Below are positions 35,006 through 42,874 of a stretch of DNA of 64,000 bases, piece by piece. The notes under the pieces are model-generated. The model made no database searches, was not told where the DNA came from, and saw only the letters and a list, made by a program, of their open reading frames with translations. Both the position numbers and the translations under genes were made by a program. The stretch comes from Candidatus Raymondbacteria bacterium RIFOXYA2_FULL_49_16 (GTDB taxonomy: Bacteria; Fibrobacterota; OXYB2-FULL-49-7; XYB2-FULL-49-35). The DNA lies in NCBI GenBank assembly GCA_001789205.1, contig MFYT01000023.1:111911-175910 (forward strand). The letters run 5' to 3'. Numbering within the stretch: position 1 is the first letter of the stretch; the number at the start of each line of letters is the position of its first letter.

Positions 35006-36927
35006 TAGTCAAAATGAGGAAAGTTTCGGTATTGCTCCACCACAAGGCGCGGGAGGAGTTTCTTGCGGGCCTGCAGGAAGTGGGCGTTGTGCATGTCACG
35101 GAAAACCCTGATAAAGACGCGGTTTCAATGCACAAGCGGATCGAATCCATCAAGGAGACCGAAAAGGTTTGCGCAGGGCTTAAAAAAGCCGCCGCAGTCT
35201 TGGAGGAGCAACTGCCGCAGAAAAATGACCAGGACGCGGGTTCGGTCATGCGCCAATTCCACGACCGCACCCAGCGCATTGATGCGCTTGACCAGGGCCT
35301 GCAGCGGCTGCAGAAGGATGAGGCTGTGTTTGAGCCATGGGGAGAATTCGACCCAACGATAATTAACAAACTCCAGGAAACCGGAATCTCGGTGCGTTTC
35401 TTTCAGGCCCCGGAAAAAAAGTTCAATCAGCTTGATCCGTCTGGGTTCCTTCGCGTCGAGATATCGCGCGTAAAAGGCCAGGTCTTTTTTGTCATTGTTG
35501 CGCAAAAGAACGAAAACACGGTAATCGACGCTGATGAAATCCGCTTGCCCGCAGGTTCCCTGCGAAACGTCAGAGACGCCAATATCAAGGCAATCGCGGA
35601 CAAAAACACGCTTGGCAAAGAGTTGCAAGCGCTGAGCGCTTATAGCGACGTGCTCCGGGCCCACGCCAATCTTCTTCAGGACCAGCACTGTTTTCTTTCC
35701 GCGGGCGAAGACCTTGTCTCGGAAGCGCAGGGAAAGCTGCTCATGCTCACTGGTTTTTTTCCCGCAGGGGAGGAGAAAGCGGTCAAAGAATATCTTGAAA
35801 AGCGGCCTGTCTGGTTCGAAATTTCTGAACCCGCGGCAACTGACTCCATTCCAGTACTGCTGAAAAATGGCTGGTTTGCCCGCAAGTTCGAACCTGTGCT
35901 GAGCATGCTCAGCCTTCCCTCATATTATGAAATAGACCCAGTGCCCTTTTTTGCGCCGTTCCTCGTGCTTTTTATTGGCTTGTGCCTTGGCGATGTAGGC
36001 TATGGCAGCCTGCTGCTGATCGCGTCGATCGCAGGGCTTTTCAAGGCGCCTAAAAAATTTAAACCAGTGTTTGAAACCACCACGGTCATCTCCGCAGTTG
36101 TCATTTTCGCGGGCGTACTGCTCAATTCATTCTTCGGACTCACGCTTTTTGCCGGCCCAGGCATACCAGCGGAGACCGCGATTTTCAGCAATGGGGCCCA
36201 ATGGTTCTGTCCCTTGAGCCCCTTTGCAAGCGAAAAGGGCACCATATATCCCATGATGAGTTTTGCCATTGTGCTGGGCATGGTCCAGGTCTTTCTAGCA
36301 ATAGCTTTGCGCGCGGTAAATGCGGTCAGACAGAACACCTGGGTGCATGGTATTTATCCGCTCTCCTTTTTTCCCATATTTGGCGGCTTCCTTGTTATTG
36401 GCGCCCATACCAATCTGTTTGGCCTTAACATGGCTGGATTTGCCGTGAACCAGTGGAAGGTGGGCGCATTGTGGATGGCAGTTCCAGCAACCGCCGGGTG
36501 GGCCATGTTTTTCGGGGGCATTGCCTTGTTTATGCTGTTCAACAACCCGGGCACCAAGATCTTTATGCGGCCCCTGCGCGGTTTGTGGGAGGCATTCAAT
36601 TTTATTACGGGCATGCTCTCCAGCATCCTCTCATATCTGCGCCTTTTCGCGCTTGGCCTTGCCAGCGGACTTCTGGGCAGTTCGTTCAACAATATGGCGG
36701 TTCAGATTGTTTCGTCAGGAGGGTCGCCTGACTGGACCAGTCCCATGGCGGTCGCGGCCGTGCTGCTGCTGGTGGTTGGGCATTCAGTCAATCTTGGGCT
36801 TTCTATTATCAGCGCTATTATTCATCCGCTCCGTCTCACCTTTGTCGAATTTATTTTCAGTAATCTGGGGTTTGCGGGAGGCGGCAAGGCGTACAATCCT
36901 CTGAAAAAATTAACACAGTCATCATAA
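35002..36927 (+). CDS. atpI: V-type ATPase membrane subunit I (a-subunit)
   Basis: This 641-residue subunit anchors the stator and forms the ion half-channels. The N-terminal 320 residues are soluble and coiled (MIVKMRKVSVLLHHKAREEF, RIDALDQGLQRLQKDEA). The C-terminal half has seven or eight membrane helices, starting FFAPFLVLFIGLCLGDVGYG. The conserved late segment ILSYLRLFALGLASGLLGSS carries the key arginine, and GHSVNLGLSIISAIIHPLRL and FVEFIFSNLGF follow. These are standard for bacterial I subunits. A good ribosome-binding site for subunit K follows the stop. Confidence 0.96.
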   Translation: MIVKMRKVSVLLHHKAREEFLAGLQEVGVVHVTENPDKDAVSMHKRIESIKETEKVCAGLKKAAAVLEEQLPQKNDQDAGSVMRQFHDRTQRIDALDQGLQRLQKDEAVFEPWGEFDPTIINKLQETGISVRFFQAPEKKFNQLDPSGFLRVEISRVKGQVFFVIVAQKNENTVIDADEIRLPAGSLRNVRDANIKAIADKNTLGKELQALSAYSDVLRAHANLLQDQHCFLSAGEDLVSEAQGKLLMLTGFFPAGEEKAVKEYLEKRPVWFEISEPAATDSIPVLLKNGWFARKFEPVLSMLSLPSYYEIDPVPFFAPFLVLFIGLCLGDVGYGSLLLIASIAGLFKAPKKFKPVFETTTVISAVVIFAGVLLNSFFGLTLFAGPGIPAETAIFSNGAQWFCPLSPFASEKGTIYPMMSFAIVLGMVQVFLAIALRAVNAVRQNTWVHGIYPLSFFPIFGGFLVIGAHTNLFGLNMAGFAVNQWKVGALWMAVPATAGWAMFFGGIALFMLFNNPGTKIFMRPLRGLWEAFNFITGMLSSILSYLRLFALGLASGLLGSSFNNMAVQIVSSGGSPDWTSPMAVAAVLLLVVGHSVNLGLSIISAIIHPLRLTFVEFIFSNLGFAGGGKAYNPLKKLTQSS

Positions 36928-36939
36928 GGAGGTTTTCTC

Positions 36940-37386
36940 ATGCTTACAGCATCAGGTATTGGATTGGGACTCATGATCGGGTTGTCCGCGGCTGGTTCGG
37001 CCATTGGCCTTTCCATAAGTGGCCAGGCCCTGATGGGCATGCTCAAGAAGCGGCCCGAGGCGTTTGGCATTGGTCTTGTGCTCTCCGCCGCGCCGTCCAC
37101 GCAGGGTCTGTATGGTTTCGTCGCCTACATGCTTTATAAAAGCATCATCACTCCCGACCTGACAGCCGTACAGGGCGCGGTCGTCCTTGCCGCCGGCATC
37201 ATGGTGGGCATTGCATGCCTGCTCTCGGCGATCTTTCAGGGAAAAGTGTGCGCCAGCGGTCTTGCCGCGTTTTCCAGCGGGCACAATGTTGTCGCGCAGA
37301 CGCTCATTCTCGCGGCGTTTCCCGAGTTTTACGCCATCCTTTCGCTGGTCGCGGCCATTCTTATGAAGGGGCTCATGGCGGCGTAA
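36940..37386 (+). CDS. atpK: V-type ATPase membrane rotor subunit K
   Basis: This 148-residue protein has four membrane helices, a duplicated hairpin. The ion-binding glutamate is present only in the second hairpin (E129 in AAFPEFYAIL); the matching place in the first has Q55 (APSTQGLYGF). That is the usual form for V-type K rings and halves the number of ion sites per subunit. The site aaggagg lies just before the ATG. Three bases after its stop begins a truncated ddl copy, so ddl was apparently the next gene in the operon. Confidence 0.96.
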   Translation: MLTASGIGLGLMIGLSAAGSAIGLSISGQALMGMLKKRPEAFGIGLVLSAAPSTQGLYGFVAYMLYKSIITPDLTAVQGAVVLAAGIMVGIACLLSAIFQGKVCASGLAAFSSGHNVVAQTLILAAFPEFYAILSLVAAILMKGLMAA

Positions 37387-37389
37387 GTC

Positions 37390-37506
37390 ATGGACGAATC
37401 TGTCAGGAACGACCCCCATTTTCAGGCGTTGAAGCGCAAGCGCATTGGCGTGGTTTTGGGCGGACGCAGCGGTGAGTACGCTGAAGGTCCTTTTCAGAAA
37501 GAATGA
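37390..37506 (+). pseudogene. Truncated 5' copy of ddl
   Basis: This 38-codon frame begins MDESVRNDPHFQALKRKRIG and continues GVVLGGRSGE before diverging and stopping. It matches the N-terminus of the intact Ddl at 38089 at 21 of the first 29 residues (my hand alignment; 65 of 87 bases). It starts three bases after the V-ATPase K gene. It lacks all ligase active-site parts, so it is a remnant. The divergence shows that it is not a recent target duplication of the intact gene. Confidence 0.8.
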
Positions 37507-37524
37507 ATTAAGGTATATTTATTT

Positions 37525-37788
37525 ATGAGCGCCATTGAAAGTATCAGGAATATATTCACGTATGGGACATATCATTTTACGGATCATCTCTTTGATGAGT
37601 TGGATAACGATGGGTTCACTATCTATAATCTTGAATGCTCCATCGCGAACGGAAGGATCAGAAAAACCTGGCCAAAAGAGAACAAATTCGAGGTCGTTGG
37701 AAAAGGTTTTGACGGCAGGCCGCTTGGCTGCATTTGCCGGATCACCCATACAAACAAATTAATTATTATCACTGCTTATGAAGACTAA
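37525..37788 (+). CDS. DUF4258 protein, probable toxin of a two-gene module
   Basis: This 87-residue protein begins MSAIESIRNIFTYGTYHFTD and contains HLFDELDNDGFTIYNLECSI and GRPLGCICRITHTNKLIIIT, ending AYED. The pattern (H-D/E at the first helix, then a KVVG-like strand and a final itvy) matches DUF4258, a RelE-like fold often encoded next to a zinc-finger antitoxin. It overlaps the next gene by 11 bases. The toxin role comes from family and arrangement, not from a proven activity. Confidence 0.82.
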   Translation: MSAIESIRNIFTYGTYHFTDHLFDELDNDGFTIYNLECSIANGRIRKTWPKENKFEVVGKGFDGRPLGCICRITHTNKLIIITAYED

Positions 37789-38062
37789 AAACGGTTTGCT
37801 GAAGACAGCGAAAAGATATTGGGAAAACGAAGTATGCGAGACCTGCGGAGGTTCTGCCATACGGGAAGTTGCGGTAGAAGTGTACCGCCACCGGGGCGGG
37901 AAAAGATACCTTTTTCAGGATGTCCCTGCCGGGGTATGCTCTGACTGCGGGGCACGGTACTTCACAGGGCATACGGCCCGGATGATGGAAGAACGCATGC
38001 GTCTCACCAGATCGGGCAAGCGCCGCAAGACAATTACTATGCCGGTGTTGTCACTCACATGA
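37778..38062 (+). CDS. YgiT-type zinc-finger protein, probable antitoxin
   Basis: This 94-residue protein has two CxxC pairs, CETCGG at about 20 and CSDCGARY at about 52, with FQDVPAGVCSDCG, the signature of the YgiT/MqsA-like zinc-finger antitoxin N-terminal domain. The full MqsA helix-turn-helix is absent; the protein ends shortly after the second zinc pair with a basic tail. It overlaps the DUF4258 gene. The pair separates the truncated and intact ddl copies. Confidence 0.85.
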   Translation: MKTKNGLLKTAKRYWENEVCETCGGSAIREVAVEVYRHRGGKRYLFQDVPAGVCSDCGARYFTGHTARMMEERMRLTRSGKRRKTITMPVLSLT

Positions 38063-38088
38063 TCATACGGATAGTTTTAATTTGATCC

Positions 38089-39093
38089 ATGTACGAATCC
38101 ATACGGCACGACCCCCATTTTCACACACTCAAGCGCAGGCGCATCGGCGTGCTCATGGGCGGCCGTTCGGGCGAGCGCGAAGTGTCGCTCATGTCCGGAA
38201 AAGGCGTCATGGCCGCCTTGCACAGGCTCGGATTTTCCTGTACGGCCATAGATGCCGCGACAAATCTCGAACAAAAGCTTGTTTCAGAACATGTTGAGAT
38301 CGCCTACCTTGCGCTGCATGGCAGATGGGGAGAAGACGGTTTTGTCCAGGGGCTTCTTGAATATATGAACATTCCTTATACGGGTTCCGGCGTGGCAGCG
38401 TCAGCGCTTGCCTTCAATAAAGTTTTTACAAAGCAGGTTTTATCGTTCTGGCATATACGGACCGCGCCGTTTGTCGACATGTGCGAATGGTGCGATATCG
38501 ATCAGGCGCTGGACCAGTGCGCGCGCATTGGTTTTCCCCTTATCTGCAAACCGCACGACGAAGGGTCTTCCATTGGTTGCCATATAGTAAAGAACGAGAC
38601 CGAACTTTTGGCCATAGTAAAAAAGGAATGGAAACGGTATCCGAAGATGTTCGCGGAAAAGTTTGTGAAAGGCAAGGAACTCACCGTGGGCGTCATAGAG
38701 CGGGAGAGCAGAAAAGTTGTATTGCCGGTGCTTGAGGTCGCTCCCCGGAGGATATTTTACGATTATAAAGCGAAATATACCGCGGGGTATGCGGATTTCA
38801 TTGTTCCGGCGAGAATTCCGGAGCGGCAGGCAAAGCGAGCCAAGGAGCTTGCGTTGCGCGTTCATGAGGTCATAGGGTGCCACGGGATGTCCCGTACCGA
38901 CTTTATCCTCGATGAAGGGACCGGCAAACTGGTTGTCCTGGAAACCAACACCCTGCCCGGCATGACCGCTTTTTCAGACCTGCCCGCCCAGGCGCGCGCG
39001 GCCGGGTATACCTACGACGAACTTGTCTATTTTATCCTTGCATCGAGCATGACAGCGCTACGGAGCCAGAAAAAGGCGCAGTATCAGGGATAA
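38089..39093 (+). CDS. ddl: D-alanine--D-alanine ligase
   Basis: This ATP-grasp enzyme makes the D-Ala-D-Ala dipeptide for peptidoglycan. The 334-residue protein has RIGVLMGGRSGEREVSLMSG at the N-terminus, HGRWGEDGFVQGLLEYMNIP, PLICKPHDEGSSIGCHIV, ELTVGVIE and the C-terminal metal-site segment LETNTLPGMTAFSDLP. All are normal Ddl features. Its cellular supply partner alr lies at 44259. The upstream region is occupied by the toxin-antitoxin-like pair, with a 38-codon ddl remnant before that. Confidence 0.96.
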   Translation: MYESIRHDPHFHTLKRRRIGVLMGGRSGEREVSLMSGKGVMAALHRLGFSCTAIDAATNLEQKLVSEHVEIAYLALHGRWGEDGFVQGLLEYMNIPYTGSGVAASALAFNKVFTKQVLSFWHIRTAPFVDMCEWCDIDQALDQCARIGFPLICKPHDEGSSIGCHIVKNETELLAIVKKEWKRYPKMFAEKFVKGKELTVGVIERESRKVVLPVLEVAPRRIFYDYKAKYTAGYADFIVPARIPERQAKRAKELALRVHEVIGCHGMSRTDFILDEGTGKLVVLETNTLPGMTAFSDLPAQARAAGYTYDELVYFILASSMTALRSQKKAQYQG

Positions 39094-39121
39094 AACCCTT
39101 TTACGAACGCATGATCAATTG

Positions 39122-39388
39122 GTGTTTTTCAGGTTTCCGGGCCTTGTGGCTGACAGCGCCCTGTGCAGCCGGGTCATTGGGCTTGGTCTTATTCCCATAG
39201 GCTCTGATTCCTGGCCGGCAAAGGGCCAGGTACCGCGCGAAGGAAGCATTGTCCTGATACACGGTAATGGCAATGAACCGTATGGCATCAAGAAGTTTAT
39301 TGAGCTGTTACATAGTAAAAGAAACGATATTCTTTCGAAAAAGTGGCTGTTGCTGGATTTACGGGAAAGCATCACGACCGACGAATGA
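39122..39388 (+). CDS. Hypothetical protein, possibly a fragment
   Basis: This frame has good-looking coding content and no signal peptide. It could start at the GTG at 39122 or the TTG at 39119; neither has a clear ribosome-binding site. The product (about 88 residues) contains RVIGLGLIPIGSDSWPAKGQ, SIVLIHGNGNEPYGIKKFIE and WLLLDLRESITTDE. I do not recognise it. It may be a small protein of the ddl operon, or the remains of a longer gene. The overlapping minus-strand frame (39115-39528) looks less protein-like. Confidence 0.4.
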   Translation: MFFRFPGLVADSALCSRVIGLGLIPIGSDSWPAKGQVPREGSIVLIHGNGNEPYGIKKFIELLHSKRNDILSKKWLLLDLRESITTDE

Positions 39389-39407
39389 GGATCACCTGGC
39401 AGCCGAG

Positions 39408-39995
39408 TTAGTGGTCCTTTTTTGCGCGCAGACCGATTTCTCGCATTGCCAGGCCATTCCATAGGCCCATAGCGGGCCGCACCTTCAGTCCCGCGCTTTT
39501 CAACGCGTGTAATACAAACGCATGGCATGAATAGACCACCGTATAATCTCTCGTGCTTTTATAAAACGTCTCCGCACCGTATGCGCCCAGGATCGTCTTC
39601 CTGTCAATCCATGTCTCGATAAAGCGCCGCATTTGCCGGTACGCGTCACATGAGATATTAAACGTGAATACCTGGATGGCGCTGTCCGCTTTGGGGAACG
39701 TGGACAACCGTGTTTCACCGACTGTAGCTTCGGTCGGTGTAAAGAGCACGGGAAAGATCCGGTACCATTGCTGTTTGCCGTCCAGGTACCACGCTTTTTC
39801 GGCATATTCATATCTGAGAAATGCGTTGCGCGTCCACGGGCAGGAATCAGGGATAATCAGATATATATGAAAACCATCGCTTACGGCATGGATGGCCAGT
39901 GTATCCGCTGCAAAAAGTCACGATGCACACACTGCAATGAAACAGAACACAAAGAGTCTTGACCTTGGTGGCTTTTGATATCCATAGTGTCGCAT
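39408..39995 (-). pseudogene. Secreted protein gene interrupted by one in-frame TGA
   Basis: A minus-strand frame begins at an ATG at 39995 with MRHYGYQKPPRSRLFVFCFI (a signal peptide), meets TGA at codon 26 (39918-39920), and continues in the same frame for 170 more codons to a TAA. After the stop it reads FAADTLAIHAVSDGFHIYLI and PWTRNAFLRYEYAEKAWYLD, ending in YSCHAFVLHALKSAGLKVRP. This pattern recalls DUF2459-like secreted proteins (H near the start, a late C in 'CNTW..aL..aGl'), but I am not sure. One nonsense base in the signal-peptide region would inactivate it unless translation restarts downstream. Confidence 0.65.
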
Positions 39996-40034
39996 GGTAT
40001 AAAAATAGTATTCAACACAATTATGCGGCTTGTT

Positions 40035-40063
40035 GATCCCTGGCACCGATGGCGTCAGGGATC
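40035..40063. repeat. Small inverted repeat between two interrupted genes
   Basis: Arms gatccctg (40035-40042) and cagggatc (40056-40063) are perfect complements around a 13-base loop. No T-run follows on either strand, so it is not a classical terminator. It lies between the interrupted secreted-protein gene and the GH9 gene. Confidence 0.5.
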
Positions 40064-40102
40064 ACAAAGTACCTGGTGTGTCGTTCGCTGGCAGGGATTT
40101 GT

Positions 40103-41875
40103 CTAAGTACCTTTCTCCATTTCCGATACAGTCCATATATACCAGCCATTGTGCGGGGCCCAGTATTCCGCTGTTCGCCAATCATATCCGTTCACGGTGT
40201 CGAGTACAGGTTCGTCCTGCATATTGCCACCAATACCGTTGATAATGCCGCCCGGGATTAGCCCGACAAAGCGTGAATGCGGGAACACATGGTTTATACC
40301 TTCGCCGGTCATGCTGCACGCATTGAAGGGATTGGCGCCCATAACCCATTCCATCTGACGCCTGGCAAGATCGCGATATGCGGTATTGTTGAAGGCGGCT
40401 GCGGCCTGTGTCAGTAAACATGCGTAGCTTTCAAGATGCGAATTTATCCTTACCTACCAGAACTCTTTTCGAACAGGTAAAAAATATCGGTAGGTCAGTT
40501 CTCCCGCAAGAGGACGGTACGTATCCTTGGTAGGAGATCCATAGTAGACGCCATAGGGGATTATCCTGAATGCATTTCGTGCGCATAATGGAACAACGTA
40601 TTCCTCCAGATGGAGTTGGACCGCTGTGCGCCAAGAGGCGGCAGAGGGATGAGCAGGCAGGTGGCCCGCAAGTTCCAGTAGCGCAATCGCAGGAAGGGCT
40701 GAATAGACCGCGTTTGTTAACGGGGCCTTATTTGTAGGAGATTCCTTCCAGAATCCCCTGATCAGTTTCTGATTTCCCGCGAATTCCTGCACCTGCAGCG
40801 CCGCAAGATTTTGTCCAAGGCCTGCTGCCTCATCTGCCCATTGTTTCAGGTTCGTGGCGCGATACAGTTCCAGAGCAGCCAGAAGCCACCAGGTAATATC
40901 ATGGGTTGATTTTGTTCCAGGAGTGGTTGCCGCACGGCAGCGGAGGCCGGCAGCCAGGCATTTCTGGGCATATCCAGGATCAACGTCCTTGAATAGCTGG
41001 GCGATCATGGCCTGGACCAGCACAAATTCTGCCTGAATGGAGCCGATGATTTTTGTATTGATATACCTGTCATCCTTGGTGCCAATTATATTGCCGGTCC
41101 AATGGTTGTCGCTGTTGTCGCCATTGATACCTCCTGCGCAGTCAGCCCATATTTGGCCGTTGCTGTCCTGCATTTTAAGCCAGTAGCGGTTTCCCCAACG
41201 GATTTCCTCGAGAATGGGTTTTAAACCTGACCCGTTCTGGTTCCATGTATCTCCCAAGTTTCGGCCCATCCGCATAATGGCCATGCCGCTGTGGAGGGCC
41301 GTGGACATCCATTTGCGCAGATCGCCGGCATCGTGCCATCCGCCGGTAACATCTATATGCGCACCGTTGTCTCTGCGCCTGCCATCGTCAAGATGGCAGA
41401 CTGGATGCACGTTGGGAACAGCAACACCGCACCGCTGCTGATAATAATATTTGAAAGCTTCGGGCAGCGTGCGTTTCCAAAGGTCGTGTCTGATGAAAAA
41501 AGGCACTGAGAGGAGATCGCCAATTGTAATCTGGTACATTCCCGGCCTTTCGAGACCGCTGAAATCCCCGGCCAGGCATGGCCCAAAGTCGCAATCCACG
41601 GCTTTGAGAGGTCCGGCCAGTTTGAATGGCGGCGTGTTGGGCTCTGGTTCCGCCATGTCGGAGAGTAAAAATTCGGCAGGCGGAGCAATGTCCGGCAGCC
41701 GGAAAAGGACTGGTTTTTTTGACTTGGGTAAAAAACCCAGGTGGTTGAGCGCGATGTTAGGGTTTTGAGGGGCTGTTAGCGTTTCTATTCGTTCTTGCCG
41801 GGAAGGACCATCCTGGGCAATCAGGGGACAGGCAATGGAAAGGCTTAAACTTTTTATAAATGAACGCCGTTTCAT
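40103..41875 (-). pseudogene. GH9 cellulase-like gene interrupted by an in-frame TAG
   Basis: The frame starts at 41875 with a twin-arginine-type leader (MKRRSFIKSLSLSIACPLIA). An Ig-like domain (NHLGFLPKSKKPVLFRLPDI) follows, and then the GH9 six-hairpin barrel with the catalytic-base motif HIDVTGGWHDAGDLRKWM (D182, D185). After EFW it meets TAG (40454-40456), then continues in the same frame for 116 codons (VRINSHLESYACLLTQAAAA, WVMGANPFNACSMTGEG, DWRTAEYWAPHNGWYIW) to a final TAG at 40103. The part after the stop holds the usual GH9 C-terminus and probably the acid glutamate, so the 473-residue product would be inactive. Family members act on beta-glucans. Sequencing error is the alternative. 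Confidence 0.82.
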
Positions 41876-41922
41876 ACACGCTCCTTTTACTTCTTTGAAA
41901 TATATTATAGTACACCAAATAC

Positions 41923-42307
41923 CCTCCTCTGGACCCCTGGCGCTAAATTTGCAGATTATGCTTCCGAAAGTAATCTTGCAAAACCTTCAGGCTATTATAT
42001 TTTTGTGGATTTTGTTCCCGAGATTGTCATTTTTAACCCACATAAGAAAACGTGGGATGGCGATCTATTCTTAAAACGGATGGTTTTTAGAGGCAATGGA
42101 GAATTGTCGATGAATCACGACCCTCCAAACCAGGCGATCCGGTGGACAAAGGGCGCCGTCATCGATGAAGCAGGTCAGACAGCAAGTGCATATGTTATTA
42201 AAAACATGAACGGAAATACTTTCATGTTTTTTGAATGGAAGAGTGGTGATTACACCAACCGGCACATGAGGCCATATTATTACGTACTGAAAAAAAGCAG
42301 CTTTTGA
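41923..42307 (+). pseudogene. 3' remnant of a gene with FFEWKSGDY C-terminal signature
   Basis: A plus-strand frame with no plausible start reads TPGAKFADYASESNLAKPSG, FVDFVPEIVIFNPHKKTWDG and ends KNMNGNTFMFFEWKSGDYTN followed by RHMRPYYYVLKKSSF and TGA at 42305-42307. The ending 'mFfEWKSGDy..r.m.PyYYVLkK' is the well-known C-terminus of longer proteins in Firmicutes and others (often fused to regulators or peptidases). The N-terminal part is gone: upstream is the promoter side of the GH9 gene. I read it as a 5'-truncated remnant. Confidence 0.6.
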
Positions 42308-42310
42308 CTG

Positions 42311-42604
42311 CTATGCCCTGTCCAGCCAATAATCAGGATGCCGGTGAAGATGCATGGTGGCGAGGACAATGATTTCTGTCGGATCTATTCGATAGAGTAG
42401 CCCATAGGGAAAACGGTAGATCAGCCGACGGCGGATGTTCCCACGGAGTACAGGGCATGCCTCCGGATAGTTGGCTATACCTTGAACCGCACTATCAATT
42501 TTATCCAGGAATTTGACACCAAGTCCTGGTGCTTGGATTTCGTAATATCGGACAGCATCCAGCATTTCAAGTTCTGCAGGACGCAAGAAACGAACATTGT
42601 TCAT
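42311..42604 (-). CDS. ParE/RelE-family toxin
   Basis: This 97-residue protein starts NNVRFLRPAELEMLDAVRYY and contains GLGVKFLDKIDSAVQGIANY, RGNIRRRLIYRFPYGLLYRI and LATMHLHRHPDYWLDR. These are the regular elements of ParE/RelE-superfamily toxins (PF05016). It is downstream of, and overlaps by four bases, a matching antitoxin gene. Whether the target is gyrase (ParE) or ribosome-bound mRNA (RelE) is not clear; the sequence looks closer to ParE. Confidence 0.9.
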   Translation of the reverse strand: MNNVRFLRPAELEMLDAVRYYEIQAPGLGVKFLDKIDSAVQGIANYPEACPVLRGNIRRRLIYRFPYGLLYRIDPTEIIVLATMHLHRHPDYWLDRA

Positions 42605-42831
42605 GTGATTGTTGAACGGGCGTCACGGAGTACGGATTTGGCGGAACGTGCGGGAATTTTACCTTTTTTATACTGCAGATATCTTTTATTCGCTTCATTG
42701 ATCCAGAGGTCCTCGTTATCTTTGTCATCAAGGGTATCGAGGCTTGCAATGAGATGTTCAGCAAGTGTCGCCCGTTCTTTTGGACGGAGTTTAAGGGCTC
42801 GCGCCTCACATTCTTTCAGTAATGGTAACAT
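42601..42831 (-). CDS. Addiction-module antitoxin
   Basis: This 76-residue protein contains EARALKLRPKERATLAEHLI and ASLDTLDDKDNEDLWINEAN, the pattern of the 'addiction module protein' antitoxin family (PF09720), in which a helix contacts the ParE-type toxin. A ggaggt-type site lies before the ATG. It overlaps the toxin gene by four bases and probably represses its own promoter in the 43-base gap upstream. Confidence 0.88.
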   Translation of the reverse strand: MLPLLKECEARALKLRPKERATLAEHLIASLDTLDDKDNEDLWINEANKRYLQYKKGKIPARSAKSVLRDARSTIT

Positions 42832-42874
42832 AATTCACCTCCGTTTATATTCTTATAATATAAAATATTACAAC

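Noticed and set aside
39115..39528. Minus-strand open frame (137 codons) after ddl
   Set aside because: It overlaps the more protein-like plus frame at 39122-39388 and the conserved end of the interrupted secreted-protein gene. Its translation is Arg/Ser/Pro-rich.
39918..40456. Recoding (selenocysteine or reassigned stops) to explain the in-frame TGA and TAG
   Set aside because: The two interruptions use different stop codons. TAG and TGA both end normal genes in this window, including the GH9 gene itself, and the TGA lies in a signal peptide where selenocysteine is not expected.
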